Counted from the stretch's first letter, positions 9,543 through 19,325 are shown. The stretch: 64,000 nt of DNA from Arthrobacter sp. U41 (GCF_001750145.1 NZ_CP015732.1:3844001-3908000), one strand, 5' to 3'. The notes: generated from the sequence alone by a model not told the origin. Made by a program: numbers and translations.

Positions 9543-10270
9543 TGAACTGCCTCCTGTGAAGGGTGGTGTGGTCGTTTGATGACGGGCAGCCGACGTGCCC
9601 AAAGCTTAATTCCCTGCCAGCGGATCTGCACGGAGACGCGCAAGGGTGCCAGCGGGACCGCGAGCGCCGCCGCGAGGATGTTCCGCACGGTTGCCTCGTG
9701 GCGTTCGCCGTCCACGCTGGCGATAAAGGGCTGCTGCCCCTCGCGTTCCAGCACGATCGAAACAGCGAGCCGCTCGCCGGGCTCCGGCAGCTTCATCCGG
9801 TACTGGCCCTCGACGTCATTGAACGGTGAGACGTAAAACGCCTTCGGCACGCTCGCCCGGCCGGCGTCGTCCGTTTCGAGCAGGTAGCAGTGCCGTTCCC
9901 CGTAGGTGTTGTGCACCTCGGCGAGGACGCAGCGCAGCTCCCCGGCACCGTCGTGGCACCAGAACAGGCTCAGCGGGTTGAACACGTGCCCGAACATCCG
10001 GGCGCTGGCCAGCATGGTGATCCGGCCGCCGTCGAGGTCGATCCCCCGGGTGGCGAGGAACGCCTCGACATTGCCGCGGAGGGTGCCGTCCGGGTCGCCC
10101 AGGTGGTCCGCGGCGCTGAAGCCGGCCAGCGGCCGGAGCAGGCGGGGCAGCGCGGGGATCCGGTCGACGTCGACGTACCAGCTGTAGCTGCGGTAGGTGA
10201 AGGCGTTCTTCAGCGGGGTGCGCCGCACATGCGCGATGGAGGTGCGGTAGATGGCAGCTGGTGCGCTCAT
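9539..10270 (-). CDS. DUF1365 domain-containing protein
   Basis: The 243-residue protein shows the conserved DUF1365 pattern: AIYRTSIAHVRRTP at the start, then YSWYVDVD, FGHVFNPLSLFWC, VHNTYGERHCYLL and KAFYVSPFNDVEGQY. The family has no established reaction but is repeatedly linked to cyclopropane-synthase-like methyltransferases and FAD-dependent amine-oxidase-like proteins, so a role in acyl-chain modification is likely. Both gene boundaries use 4-base stop/start overlaps (10267-10270 and 9539-9542), indicating tight translational coupling with its partners. Confidence 0.9.
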   Translation of the reverse strand: MSAPAAIYRTSIAHVRRTPLKNAFTYRSYSWYVDVDRIPALPRLLRPLAGFSAADHLGDPDGTLRGNVEAFLATRGIDLDGGRITMLASARMFGHVFNPLSLFWCHDGAGELRCVLAEVHNTYGERHCYLLETDDAGRASVPKAFYVSPFNDVEGQYRMKLPEPGERLAVSIVLEREGQQPFIASVDGERHEATVRNILAAALAVPLAPLRVSVQIRWQGIKLWARRLPVIKRPHHPSQEAVQ

Positions 10271-11649
10271 GAGCCCTCCGCGGAGACAGTCTGCAGGTCA
10301 GGATCTATGGCGACAGTATCAAGTGCGACGGCGGCATCGTCCCAGGAGCGTCCGAGCCGCGCAGCCGCCCGGACCCCGGAGAGGGCGCCGTCCTCGTGGA
10401 AACCCCAGCCGTGGTAGGCGCCGGCGAAAGCCAGCCGGCCATCGCCGAGCCCGAGGATCCGCTGCTGCGCCTGGAGGGATTCGGGGGTGTACTGCGGGTG
10501 CTCGTAGACCATGCGCTCCAGCACGGTGTCGTCCGCAATCAGCTCCGATTCGCCCAGGCTGACGATGTAGCGCCCGCCGTCGGCGGGGTCCAGCCGCTGC
10601 AGCCGGGTCATGTCGTAGCTGACCAGGACCTTGTCCGGCCGGGCGTCGCAGGAGGGCAGCCGGTAGTTCCAGGACGCCTTGGCGTTGTCACTGGACGGCA
10701 GGACGGCGTCGTCGCGGTGGAAGACGGTGTGGTTGACCGAGTACGGCATCCCGCCGAGCGCTTCCTGCTCGGCAGGCGAGGCGTCGGTGAGCATGTCCAG
10801 TGCCTGGGCCGGGTGGGTGGCGATCACGACGGCGTCGAAGGTCTCGGTGGTCACGGCGCCCGTTCCGGTCCTGATGGTCAGTTCCACACTGCCGCTGTGG
10901 CGGCGCACTCCGGTGACCGGGCTGGCGAGGCGGATGTCCGGCAGCGTGGCGGCAAGCTTGTCCACATACGTGCGCGAGCCTCCGGTCACGGTGCGCCACT
11001 GCGGCGAGCCTGAGACGCCGAGCAGGCCGTGGTGGGCCAGGAAGGTGAAGAGGTAGCGGGCCGGGTAGGCGAGCGCGGTGGTGGGGTCGCAGGACCAGAC
11101 GGCGCTGACGATCGGGGTCATGAAGTGCGAGATGAAGTAGCCGCTGAATTTCTCCCGGGCCAGGAACGCGCCCAGGGTCAGCTCCTCCCCCGCGGGGGCC
11201 GTCTCGGCGAGCAGGGCGCGGGCCTTGCGGTAGAAGCGCATCACCTCGAGCAGCATCAGCAGGTACCGGCCGCGCAGCAGGGTGGCGGGCCCGGGGAGGA
11301 TGCCGCGCCCCTTGGCCCGGGCGCCGGCGTATTCCAGGCCGCAGCCGTCGCAGCGGACGGACATGCTCATTTCCGACTCCTGGGTTTCAATGCCGAGCTC
11401 GGCGAAGAGCCGCAGCAGCGTCGGGTAGGTCCGTTCGTTGTGGACGATGAAGCCGGTGTCGATCCCGAGCATCGGGCCGCCGGCCTGAGGCACGTCGTGG
11501 GTGTGGGCGTGGCCGCCGAGCCGGGGTTCGGACTCGAAGAGAGTCACGGTGTCGTGCCGGTTCAGCACATACGCGGCGGTCAGTCCGGCCACGCCGCTGC
11601 CGATCACGGCTATCCGACGGCCCTCGGGAATCCCTGCTGCATCTGACAC
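10267..11649 (-). CDS. FAD-dependent amine-oxidase-like oxidoreductase
   Basis: An N-terminal dinucleotide-binding motif RIAVIGSGVAGLTAA (about 12-26) and the following LFESEPRLGGHAHTH identify a flavoprotein of the NAD(P)/FAD amine-oxidase group. The C-terminal AFAGAYHGWGFHEDG is characteristic of the subgroup paired with DUF1365 and cyclopropane synthases. GTG 11649 is chosen because AGGAG lies seven bases upstream; this gives 460 residues. It is the first gene of the three-gene operon. Probably it reduces, oxidises or desaturates a lipid intermediate; the substrate is not known. A LysR gene starts divergently about 185 bp away. Confidence 0.85.
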   Translation of the reverse strand: MSDAAGIPEGRRIAVIGSGVAGLTAAYVLNRHDTVTLFESEPRLGGHAHTHDVPQAGGPMLGIDTGFIVHNERTYPTLLRLFAELGIETQESEMSMSVRCDGCGLEYAGARAKGRGILPGPATLLRGRYLLMLLEVMRFYRKARALLAETAPAGEELTLGAFLAREKFSGYFISHFMTPIVSAVWSCDPTTALAYPARYLFTFLAHHGLLGVSGSPQWRTVTGGSRTYVDKLAATLPDIRLASPVTGVRRHSGSVELTIRTGTGAVTTETFDAVVIATHPAQALDMLTDASPAEQEALGGMPYSVNHTVFHRDDAVLPSSDNAKASWNYRLPSCDARPDKVLVSYDMTRLQRLDPADGGRYIVSLGESELIADDTVLERMVYEHPQYTPESLQAQQRILGLGDGRLAFAGAYHGWGFHEDGALSGVRAAARLGRSWDDAAVALDTVAIDPDLQTVSAEGS

Positions 11650-11834
11650 TGATCTGCTCCTGTTGGCTGGTACGTCGACTGGCTGAATCGTCCTGGTCAA
11701 TCCTCTTAGGGGCAATTCGTCGCCGGAGCGTTCACGGATGTGTCCGGGTTCCAACAATTTCCCCTTCTGCCAAATGTGCCAGAATGAAGCGGGATTGCGG
11801 TCCCGGCTCACCGGAATTAGGCGAAGGGCAACCC

Positions 11835-12767
11835 TTGATTAACCCCGTCCACCTGCGGACCCTTGTCGAAGTGACCCGGCTGGGCTCCTTCGCGGCGGCC
11901 GCCACCCGGCTGGGCTACACGGCGTCGGCAGTGTCCCAGCAGATGTCCGCACTGGAGCGCGACACCGGCGTCGAGCTGTTCCAGCGCTCCGCCCGCAGCA
12001 TCCAGCCCACCGAAGCCGCCCTGGTCATGACCCGGCACGCGGCCAAGGTCCTGACCGATATCGAGGCGCTGATGGCTGCGGCGTCCCGCACCGGGGACAC
12101 CACCCGGCAGGAACTCCGGCTCGGCATCTTCCCCAGCCTGGCCACCTATGTGCTGCCGCGGATCCTGGCGAACCCGGCATGGAAGAAGCTCGGCATCGAC
12201 CTGCGCGTGTCCGTGGCGGAGCCCGCCCAGACCATCCAGGGCCTGCGCACCGGCGGCGAACTCGACGTCGCACTGGTCTACCAGGTGGGGCAGTCCGGCC
12301 TCGCCTGGCCGCACACCGTGAACCGGCAGTGGATCGGCGACGACGACTTCCGGGTGGTGCTGCCCGCGGCCTGGGGCATCGGCACGGACTCCAAGGTCGC
12401 CGCGGACCACCTCTCCGACATGCCGTGGATTGTGCACCACCCGGGCACCTCCGACGCCACCGTGATCGAGCGGCTTTTTGCCAGCTGCAACCTGCACCCG
12501 CGGGTGGTGGCGTACAGCGATGACTTCCACGCGAGCCTGGAGATGGCCGCGGCCGGGCTGGGCGCTGCGCTGGTCCCCGAACTTGCCCTGCTGCACCGCC
12601 CCGCCGGGGTGGTGGTGCTGGACGTTCCCGAGATCCGGCTGGCCCGCAACGTCTTTGCGCTGCTGATCAATGAGAAGCAGACCGCCCAGGTCCAGCTCTT
12701 TCTCGACCTGCTGGGCGATACCTTCAACTCCCCGGCCCTCAAGCCGGCGGGTCCCCGCAAGGGCTGA
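11835..12767 (+). CDS. LysR-family transcriptional regulator
   Basis: The first 60 residues form the winged HTH: VHLRTLVEVTRLGSFAAAA, then YTASAVSQQMSALERDTG. The rest is a type 2 periplasmic-binding-like effector domain. TTG 11835 (MINPVHL) is chosen because it places the HTH at the N-terminus, with GAAGGG just upstream; 310 residues is normal for the family. It is divergent from the FAD/DUF1365/fatty-acid-synthase operon and is the obvious candidate regulator of it. It ends 19 bp from the convergent aldehyde dehydrogenase gene. Confidence 0.88.
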   Translation: MINPVHLRTLVEVTRLGSFAAAATRLGYTASAVSQQMSALERDTGVELFQRSARSIQPTEAALVMTRHAAKVLTDIEALMAAASRTGDTTRQELRLGIFPSLATYVLPRILANPAWKKLGIDLRVSVAEPAQTIQGLRTGGELDVALVYQVGQSGLAWPHTVNRQWIGDDDFRVVLPAAWGIGTDSKVAADHLSDMPWIVHHPGTSDATVIERLFASCNLHPRVVAYSDDFHASLEMAAAGLGAALVPELALLHRPAGVVVLDVPEIRLARNVFALLINEKQTAQVQLFLDLLGDTFNSPALKPAGPRKG

Positions 12768-12786
12768 GCCTGCGGTTGGGGACGGG

Positions 12787-14205
12787 TCAGTTCTTGCGCA
12801 GCCGCTGCATCAGCCGCTGCCGGAGGCCTGCCCCCGCCCCGGCAAGGGTGCTGATGATCCGGTGCTTGGTCTTGTTGTAGGGCGGGTAGATCAGTTCCAG
12901 GGTGTCGGGGCGGAACGGCTTGGCCAGGGTGGACCGCTCGTGCGAGAACGTCCGCAGCGAGTGCTCCCCGTGGTAGGCGCCCATGCCGCTGCCGCCGACA
13001 CCGCCGAACGGCAGTCCCGGCACCGAGAGGTGCGCCGCCGGGACGTCGAAGCACAGCGCCCCCGAGGAGGTGCGTTCGGCGAAGGCCCGGCGGGTGTCGG
13101 CGTCGTTGCTGAACACGTAGAGCGCGAGCGGCTTGGCGCCGTCGTTGATGATCCCGATGGCCTCATCCCGGCCGGAGACCGGGACCAGCGGAAGCAACGG
13201 GCCGAAGATCTCCTCCCCCATGACGGTGTCCCCCGGGGCGGGCCGGAGCAGGGTCGGGGCGAAGTGGCGGCTGGCGGCGTTCCGCTCGCCGCCGTGGACC
13301 ACGGTGCTGCCGTCGGCGAGCGCGGCGATCCGTGCGAAGTGGCGGTCGTTGACGATCCGGCCGTAGGACTCGCTGAGGGAGGAGTCCGTGCCGAACATCG
13401 CGCCGATCGCTTTGACCAGTTCGCGCTCCAGCGGAACCAGCACGTCCTCGGTGGCCAGGATGTAGTCGGGCGCCACGCAGGTCTGCCCGGCGTTCATGAA
13501 CCGGCCCCATGCGAGGCGCTTGGCCGCCTTGGCCAGGTCCGTGGAGGAATCCACGTAGGCCGGGGACTTGCCGCCCAGCTCCAGGGTCACCGGCGTCAGG
13601 TTCTCCGCCGCGGCGCGCAGCACCACCTTGGCGGTGGCTTCGCCTCCGGTGAAGAAAATGTGGTCGAAGCGCATCGCCAGCAGGGCGGTGGTTTCCGGGA
13701 TGCCGCCCTGGACCACCTCCGCCGCACCGGCCAGGTATTCCGGGATCCAGCGGGCCAGGGCCGCCGAGGTGGCGGGGGCATGTTCGCTCGGCTTGAGCAC
13801 CACGGTGTTGCCGGCAGCGAGGGCGCCGGCCAGCGGGGCGAGCAGCAGCTGCAGCGGGTAGTTCCACGGGCCGATCACCAGCACAACCCCCAGCGGGGTC
13901 AGCTCCGTCCAGGCCTTGGCCGGCTGGACGGCAAGCGGCACGGCGACGGGGCGCGGCCGCAGCCACGCCTCGAGGTTCTTTTCCAGGTGCGCCGCTTCGG
14001 CTGTGACAAATCCTATTTCCGTCAGCAGGGACTCGGTGGCGTGCTTGCCCAGGTCGCTGTCCAGCGCTTCGGCGAACTCCGTGTGGCGCTCGGCCACCAT
14101 CCGGCGCAGGCTGCGCAGTTGCTCCAGCCGCCAGGCCAGCGGACGGGTGGCACCGCTGTCGAAAAATGCACGGGCACGGGCGACGGCGGGGGCAACGTTT
14201 TGCAT
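12787..14205 (-). CDS. NAD(P)-dependent aldehyde dehydrogenase
   Basis: A 472-residue member of the aldehyde dehydrogenase superfamily, oxidising an aldehyde to the acid. Key features are the cofactor-site IGPWNYPLQL (about 111-120), FTGGEATAK (about 185-193), the general base in LELGGKSP (E209) and the nucleophile in GQTCVAPDY (C243). The tail ends in a basic stretch (RQRLMQRLRKN), reminiscent of ALDH3-type enzymes that act on fatty aldehydes, which would fit the lipid cluster next door. The start ATG has only a weak GGGCGG upstream. The adjacent transporter is transcribed divergently. Confidence 0.9.
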   Translation of the reverse strand: MQNVAPAVARARAFFDSGATRPLAWRLEQLRSLRRMVAERHTEFAEALDSDLGKHATESLLTEIGFVTAEAAHLEKNLEAWLRPRPVAVPLAVQPAKAWTELTPLGVVLVIGPWNYPLQLLLAPLAGALAAGNTVVLKPSEHAPATSAALARWIPEYLAGAAEVVQGGIPETTALLAMRFDHIFFTGGEATAKVVLRAAAENLTPVTLELGGKSPAYVDSSTDLAKAAKRLAWGRFMNAGQTCVAPDYILATEDVLVPLERELVKAIGAMFGTDSSLSESYGRIVNDRHFARIAALADGSTVVHGGERNAASRHFAPTLLRPAPGDTVMGEEIFGPLLPLVPVSGRDEAIGIINDGAKPLALYVFSNDADTRRAFAERTSSGALCFDVPAAHLSVPGLPFGGVGGSGMGAYHGEHSLRTFSHERSTLAKPFRPDTLELIYPPYNKTKHRIISTLAGAGAGLRQRLMQRLRKN

Positions 14206-14295
14206 CCGCCCAATGTACCGGCGCCGGGTCCGATATCCGTCAAGTACGAGAAGAATTTTCCTGTGCCCCGGGCCTTCCGCGCGTAGCCTTGAAGA

Positions 14296-16191
14296 ATGGC
14301 TGAGCAGACGAAAACGCGCGTAGTCGAACCTTGGGTATTCTGGCCGGCCGCCGTGGCGGTGACGCTGTTTGCGGGGTTTGCCCTGCTTTCTCCCGCAACC
14401 GCCGAAGCGATGTTTGCTGCCGTCCAGGCCAACATCGTCAATTCCTTCAACTGGTATTACGTCCTGATCACCAGCTTCTTCGTGGCCTTCAGCCTGTTCC
14501 TTGGATTCAGCCGGTTCGGAGACATCAAGCTGGGCCATGACGACGACAAACCCGAGTTCTCGCTGATGGCCTGGTTCTCCCTGCTGTTTGCCGCCGGCAT
14601 GGGCATCGGGCTCGTTTTCTACGGCGTCAGCGAACCTCTCAGCCACTTCGCCAGTCCGCGTCCGGGAGTCTCGGGAACGCCCCCGGAGCTGGCGCAGCAG
14701 GCGTTGAGCCAGACCTATTTGCACTGGGGCGTGCATGCCTGGTCCATCTACGTGGTGATCGGGCTGTCCCTTGCCTACGCCATCCACCGGCGCAAGCGAC
14801 CGGTGTCCATCCGCTGGGCCCTTGAACCACTCCTGGGCAAGCGGGTGCAGGGGGCGTGGGGCAATGTGATCGATGTTGTCGCCCTCGTCGGCACGCTCTT
14901 TGGCGTGGCCACCTCTTTGGGACTGGGCGTTCTGCAGATCAGCGCCGGGCTGGAGAGCAAAAACCTGGTGCAGGCCAGCCAGGGTTCCGAGATCATTATC
15001 ATCATCGTGATCTCCTTCTTCGTGCTGATGTCCGTCCTGTCGGGAGTGACGAAAGGCATGAAGTGGCTGTCCATCATCAACCTGGTGCTCGCCGGGATCC
15101 TGGTGGCGTACCTGCTGGTCCTGGGACCGTCCACCTTCCTGCTCCGCGAGTTCGTGCAGTCCATGGGCTCCTACATCCAGAACTTTGTCAGTCTCTCCTT
15201 CAACGTCAATGCGTTCACCGGCGAGGCCGGGGCGGCCTGGCAGGCCTCCTGGACTTCGTTCTACTGGGGCTGGTGGATCTCCTGGGCCCCCTTTGTGGGG
15301 ATCTTCATCGCCCGTATTTCCCGCGGGAGGACGGTCCGCCAGTTCGTTGCGGGAGTCATCCTGGTGCCCACCCTGGTCGGCGTCCTCTGGTTTAGTGTCC
15401 TTGGCGGAACCGCCCTGGCTGTGCAACTGGGCGGAAACGGCACCCTCCTGGAGCCCGACGGCAGCGTCGACGTTTCCAGCGCGCTGTTCAACATGCTCTC
15501 CTACGTACCGGGCACCGCGGTCCTGACTGTCGGCGTGATCCTCCTGATCGCGATCTTCTTCATCACCTCCGCTGATTCCGGCGCCCTGGTCATGGGGATG
15601 ATCGCCACCGGCGGCCAGGTCAACCCGAAAAAGCGGGTGCGTACCTTCTTCACCGTCATTACCGCGGTGCTGGCCATTTCGCTGCTGATCTCCGGTGGCC
15701 TGGTGGCCCTCCAGACGGCGGCGATCATCATCGCCCTGCCGTTTAGCATCATCATGCTGCTGATTTGCTGGGCCACCACCATCGCCTTCAGCAGGGAACG
15801 CCGGGCCTACGAAAGGGCCCGGCGCGCCCAGCTGGTCGATCACATCGGCGATTTCTACGGCCTGGAGGTTGAGGAGCTCGCCGAGCACGGCATCCTTGGC
15901 AGCAGTCCGCGGTGGATGCAGATGCTCCGCCGCCGGGGCGCTCCGGCCGGGACCGCTGTACCGGAGGAAATCATGCCAAGTCCCGAGCCGTCCACCGCCG
16001 CGGTGGACACCGTCATGGCGGCCGGGCCAACGCCCAAGCACGCCTCCGAGCGGGCGCTGCTGGTGGAGAACGCCGAACCGGACGACGTATTGATCGCCGA
16101 TGTGGACACCGTTGTTGACCATGATCCCCGGGCGTCCCAGGACGTCCAGGACGTCCCGGATCGCGGGGACGCCACGCCGAGCCGATGGTAA
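14296..16191 (+). CDS. BCCT-family betaine/choline/carnitine transporter
   Basis: A 631-residue membrane transporter with about twelve hydrophobic segments and the BCCT hallmarks GMGIGLVFYGVSEPL (about 101-115) and a tryptophan-rich WWISWAPFVGIFIARISRGR in the substrate region. Such proteins take up compatible solutes with Na+ or H+. The C-terminal 110 residues are hydrophilic and acidic and may act as a cytoplasmic osmosensing or regulatory tail. GAAGA precedes the ATG. It is divergent from the aldehyde dehydrogenase, a pairing often seen when choline or aldehyde-containing substrates are used, but no choline dehydrogenase is present here. Confidence 0.93.
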   Translation: MAEQTKTRVVEPWVFWPAAVAVTLFAGFALLSPATAEAMFAAVQANIVNSFNWYYVLITSFFVAFSLFLGFSRFGDIKLGHDDDKPEFSLMAWFSLLFAAGMGIGLVFYGVSEPLSHFASPRPGVSGTPPELAQQALSQTYLHWGVHAWSIYVVIGLSLAYAIHRRKRPVSIRWALEPLLGKRVQGAWGNVIDVVALVGTLFGVATSLGLGVLQISAGLESKNLVQASQGSEIIIIIVISFFVLMSVLSGVTKGMKWLSIINLVLAGILVAYLLVLGPSTFLLREFVQSMGSYIQNFVSLSFNVNAFTGEAGAAWQASWTSFYWGWWISWAPFVGIFIARISRGRTVRQFVAGVILVPTLVGVLWFSVLGGTALAVQLGGNGTLLEPDGSVDVSSALFNMLSYVPGTAVLTVGVILLIAIFFITSADSGALVMGMIATGGQVNPKKRVRTFFTVITAVLAISLLISGGLVALQTAAIIIALPFSIIMLLICWATTIAFSRERRAYERARRAQLVDHIGDFYGLEVEELAEHGILGSSPRWMQMLRRRGAPAGTAVPEEIMPSPEPSTAAVDTVMAAGPTPKHASERALLVENAEPDDVLIADVDTVVDHDPRASQDVQDVPDRGDATPSRW

Positions 16192-16254
16192 GCCGGCCAG
16201 ACAAAGACCGCCGGAATGCTGGAACGGAGCGGTTTTCAGGGCTATGTTGAAGAT

Positions 16255-16761
16255 ATGAACAAGGTAGCGAGCAAGCACTTCGGAGAGGTTGAGCTCAACC
16301 ACGGACGGGACCACAGTTTCACTGCCAAGCATGAACTGGCGGGCCAGACCGTGGAGCTTGACCTGAATGTCAACGCGCATGACCGTTTCGACGAAGCGGC
16401 GTTGCACAAAGTTGACTACCGGTTGCGTTTCCTGCCTGAACTCGTGGACCAGGTCCGCGAAATGATCGCCGACGAGCTGGAGCAGGACGGCACCAGCCCG
16501 CAGGAGTACCGGCACTTCCACTGCAACGCGATCAAGGACGAGCACCTGAAGACGGTGTTCGGCGTCGAGGACAAGAGCCAGCTCACCGACGCGGTGTTCC
16601 TGAAAGCGCTGAAGCTCGGCCATGTGGGCATCTTCCCGGGCCAGCCCGAACGCTACTTTGTCCTGGACTTCACGCTCGGCAAGCATTTCACCGACGAGGT
16701 CCTGGTTGCCTCGGCGGACGAGGACGGCGTCGTGGACGACGAGATCCTCTGGGAATCCTGA
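16255..16761 (+). CDS. DUF2004 domain-containing protein
   Basis: The 168-residue acidic protein beginning MNKVASKHFGEVELNHGR resembles the DUF2004 family, small cytoplasmic proteins of unknown function. It shows alternating beta-strand and helix blocks, FVLDFTLGKHF near the C-terminus and an acidic tail (DEDGVVDDEILWES). ATG 16255 is preferred to an upstream ATG at 16216 because family-like sequence begins here; neither has a strong ribosome site. It follows the BCCT gene on the same strand by 63 bp and ends before a strong hairpin. Confidence 0.7.
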   Translation: MNKVASKHFGEVELNHGRDHSFTAKHELAGQTVELDLNVNAHDRFDEAALHKVDYRLRFLPELVDQVREMIADELEQDGTSPQEYRHFHCNAIKDEHLKTVFGVEDKSQLTDAVFLKALKLGHVGIFPGQPERYFVLDFTLGKHFTDEVLVASADEDGVVDDEILWES

Positions 16762-16832
16762 GTCGAGTGCTCCGAAACGGCCCTTCTGAGCGTTCCAAAG
16801 GGCCGCAGCTCAGCAATCGATGAGTAAAACGT

Positions 16833-16877
16833 ACGACGCCGGCCGGTCACCTTTGAAAGGTGGCCGGCCGGCGTCGT
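16833..16877. terminator. Bidirectional terminator hairpin
   Basis: ACGACGCCGGCCGG and CCGGCCGGCGTCGT pair, continuing through CACCTTT and AAAGGTG with one extra base. The very stable stem lies between the convergent DUF2004 gene and metE and probably serves both. Confidence 0.8.
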
Positions 16878-16921
16878 TGGTTCAGCCCGTCAGGCGGGCC
16901 GATCCCTGGCTCCGCGGAGCG

Positions 16922-19264
16922 CTACTTGGCAGCTTCCAGCAGTCCGGCGCGGACCGTCTTCGTGGCCGCGACCAGGTTCCGCAGGGACTCTTCGGTCTCG
17001 GCGTAGCCGCGGGTCTTCAGGCCGCAGTCCGGGTTGACCCAGAGCTGGCGGGACGGGACGTGCCTGACGGCCGTGCTGAGCAGTTCGGTGACTTCCTGCT
17101 CGCCCGGGACGCGCGGCGAGTGGATGTCGTAGACGCCCGGACCCACGCCGCGGCCGAAGCCGTGGGTCTCGAGGTCGTGGACGACCTCCATCCGGGAGCG
17201 GGCAGCCTCGATCGAGGTGACGTCGGCGTCGAGGCCGTCGATGGCGTCGATGATGGCGCCGAACTCCGAGTAGCACAGGTGGGTGTGGACCTGGGTGGCA
17301 TCCCCGGCGCCGGTGGTGGCGAGGCGGAAGGACTTGACCGACCAGTCCAGGTACGCGGCCTGGTCGGCCTTGCGCAGCGGCAGGAGTTCGCGCAGGGCGG
17401 GCTCGTCGACCTGGATGATCTTGATGCCGGCGGCTTCCAGGTCGGCGATCTCGTCGCGGAGGGCCAGGGCGACCTGGTTGGCGGTCTCGCCAAGCGGCTG
17501 GTCGTCGCGGACGAAGGACCACGCCAGGATGGTGACCGGGCCGGTGAGCATGCCCTTCATCGGCTTGTTGGTGAGGGTCTGCGCGTACCGCGCCCATTCC
17601 ACCGTGATGGGGGCGCTGCGGGTGACATCGCCCCACAGGATGGAGGGCCGGGTGCAGCGTGAGCCGTAGGACTGGACCCAGCCGTGCACCGTGACGTCGA
17701 AGCCTTCGAGGTTTTCGGCGAAATACTGGACCATGTCGTTGCGCTCGGGCTCGCCATGGACCAGGACGTCGAAGCCGAGCTCTTCCTGCAGCTCCACAAC
17801 GCGCTTGATCTCATCCTTCATAAGCTGTTCGTACTGTTCGGTGCTGAGCTCGCCCTTGTTGGCGCGGGCCCGGGCGGTGCGGATTTCAGCGGTCTGCGGG
17901 AAGGAACCGATCGTGGTGGTGGGCAGCGGCGGCAGGTGCAGGGCCTTGGACTGGGCGGCTTCGCGGACGCCGTAGTCGGCTCGGCTGAAGTCGGCGTCGG
18001 TCAGGGCCGCCGTGCGGTTCCGCACCTCGGCGCGGCGGACGCCGTCGGCTGCGGCGCGGTCGGCGATGATGCGGGTGGCCTCATCGATGGCCGGCCGGAC
18101 GGCGTCCGGGTCGGTCAGCAGGCCGGCGAGGGTGACGACCTCGGCGGCCTTCTGGTCGGCGAAGGCGAGCCAGCTGCGCAGCTGCGCGGAGAGCTGGACT
18201 TCCTCGTCGACGTCATGCGGGACGTGCTGGGTGGACGTGGAGGTGCTGACGGCGAGCCTGGCGACGGACTTCTTCAGTTCGGCGATTTTCGCCGCGGAGG
18301 CGGCCAGATCGTTGCGCCAGATGTTGTGGCCATCCACGACGCCGGCGACGAGGGTCTTGCTGCCCAGGGCGGCCAGGGCCGCGGCGGACGGGACTTCACC
18401 CTTGAAGACGTCCAGGTGCAGGGCGTCGATGCCGGTCGCGACGAGGGTGCCCAGCTGGCCGTTGAGTGCGCCGTACGGCGTGGAGACGAACAGCTGCGGG
18501 CGGTTGGCGGCGGCGGAGAGCGCCTCGTAGGAGCGGGCGACGGCGGCCTGGATCTCGGCGGCGGGGGTGTCCTGGTCCACCACGAGGGCGGGCTCGTCCA
18601 GCTGGACCCAGCTCGCGCCGGCGGCGGCCAGCTTCTCCAGCAGTGCGGTGTAGACCGGCAGGACATCCTCGAGGCGGGACATCGGGTTGAAGCCGGCCGG
18701 GGCGTCATCGGAGGCCTTGCTCAGCAGCAGGAAGGTGACCGGGCCGACGATGTAGGGGCGGGTCTGAACGCCGTTGGCGAGGGCGTATTCGAATTCCTCC
18801 ACGATGCGGTTGGAGGTCAGCGAGAAGCTGGTCTCCGGGCCGATTTCCGGGACGAGGTAGTGGTAGTTGGTGTCGAACCACTTGGTCATTTCCAGCGGCT
18901 GCTGGTCCTTGGTGCCCCGGGCGAGGGTGAAGTAGCCGTCAATGTCGAGCTGGCCCTGCGCGTTCAGGAGGTTGCCGAAGCGGGCGGGCACGGCGCCGAG
19001 GTGGGCGGCGGCGTCGAGCACCTGATCGTAGTAGGAGAAGGTGCCGGGCACGGCCGCGGCCTCGGTGAGGCCCAGGCCCTGGAGGCGCCTGGCGGTGCCG
19101 AGCTGGATTTCCTTGGCGGCGGCGTCGAGGGCGGCGGCGTCGATCTTGCCGGCCCAGTAGGCCTCCACGGCCTTCTTCAGTTCGCGCCGCCGGCCGATGC
19201 GCGGGTAGCCCAGGATCGAGGCAGCCGGGAATGGAGTGGGGTTGAGCGTGTTCTTTTCAGTCAT
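16922..19264 (-). CDS. metE: Cobalamin-independent methionine synthase
   Basis: MetE transfers the methyl group of 5-methyltetrahydropteroyl-triglutamate to homocysteine without B12. The 780-residue product has the N-terminal ILGYPRIGRRRELKKA and the C-terminal catalytic half with zinc ligands in VHTHLCYSEFG and WVNPDCGLKTRGY. The ATG at 19264 follows AGGACT and matches the family N-terminus; a longer in-frame reading upstream lacks support. It lies 61 bp behind metF and is probably co-transcribed, so the folate methyl donor and its acceptor enzyme are made together. Confidence 0.97.
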   Translation of the reverse strand: MTEKNTLNPTPFPAASILGYPRIGRRRELKKAVEAYWAGKIDAAALDAAAKEIQLGTARRLQGLGLTEAAAVPGTFSYYDQVLDAAAHLGAVPARFGNLLNAQGQLDIDGYFTLARGTKDQQPLEMTKWFDTNYHYLVPEIGPETSFSLTSNRIVEEFEYALANGVQTRPYIVGPVTFLLLSKASDDAPAGFNPMSRLEDVLPVYTALLEKLAAAGASWVQLDEPALVVDQDTPAAEIQAAVARSYEALSAAANRPQLFVSTPYGALNGQLGTLVATGIDALHLDVFKGEVPSAAALAALGSKTLVAGVVDGHNIWRNDLAASAAKIAELKKSVARLAVSTSTSTQHVPHDVDEEVQLSAQLRSWLAFADQKAAEVVTLAGLLTDPDAVRPAIDEATRIIADRAAADGVRRAEVRNRTAALTDADFSRADYGVREAAQSKALHLPPLPTTTIGSFPQTAEIRTARARANKGELSTEQYEQLMKDEIKRVVELQEELGFDVLVHGEPERNDMVQYFAENLEGFDVTVHGWVQSYGSRCTRPSILWGDVTRSAPITVEWARYAQTLTNKPMKGMLTGPVTILAWSFVRDDQPLGETANQVALALRDEIADLEAAGIKIIQVDEPALRELLPLRKADQAAYLDWSVKSFRLATTGAGDATQVHTHLCYSEFGAIIDAIDGLDADVTSIEAARSRMEVVHDLETHGFGRGVGPGVYDIHSPRVPGEQEVTELLSTAVRHVPSRQLWVNPDCGLKTRGYAETEESLRNLVAATKTVRAGLLEAAK

Positions 19265-19325
19265 GGGAAGTCCTAAGAGTTGGGGGTGTGGTGCGGAGGG
19301 AAGATAGGAGTTGGTGAAGGCGCCG

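Noticed and set aside
12787..16686. A single minus-strand frame of 1299 codons joining the aldehyde dehydrogenase to sequence opposite the BCCT and DUF2004 genes
   Set aside because: Only the last 472 codons are protein-like. The upstream part is antisense to clear plus-strand genes, and ATG 14205 is a normal start.
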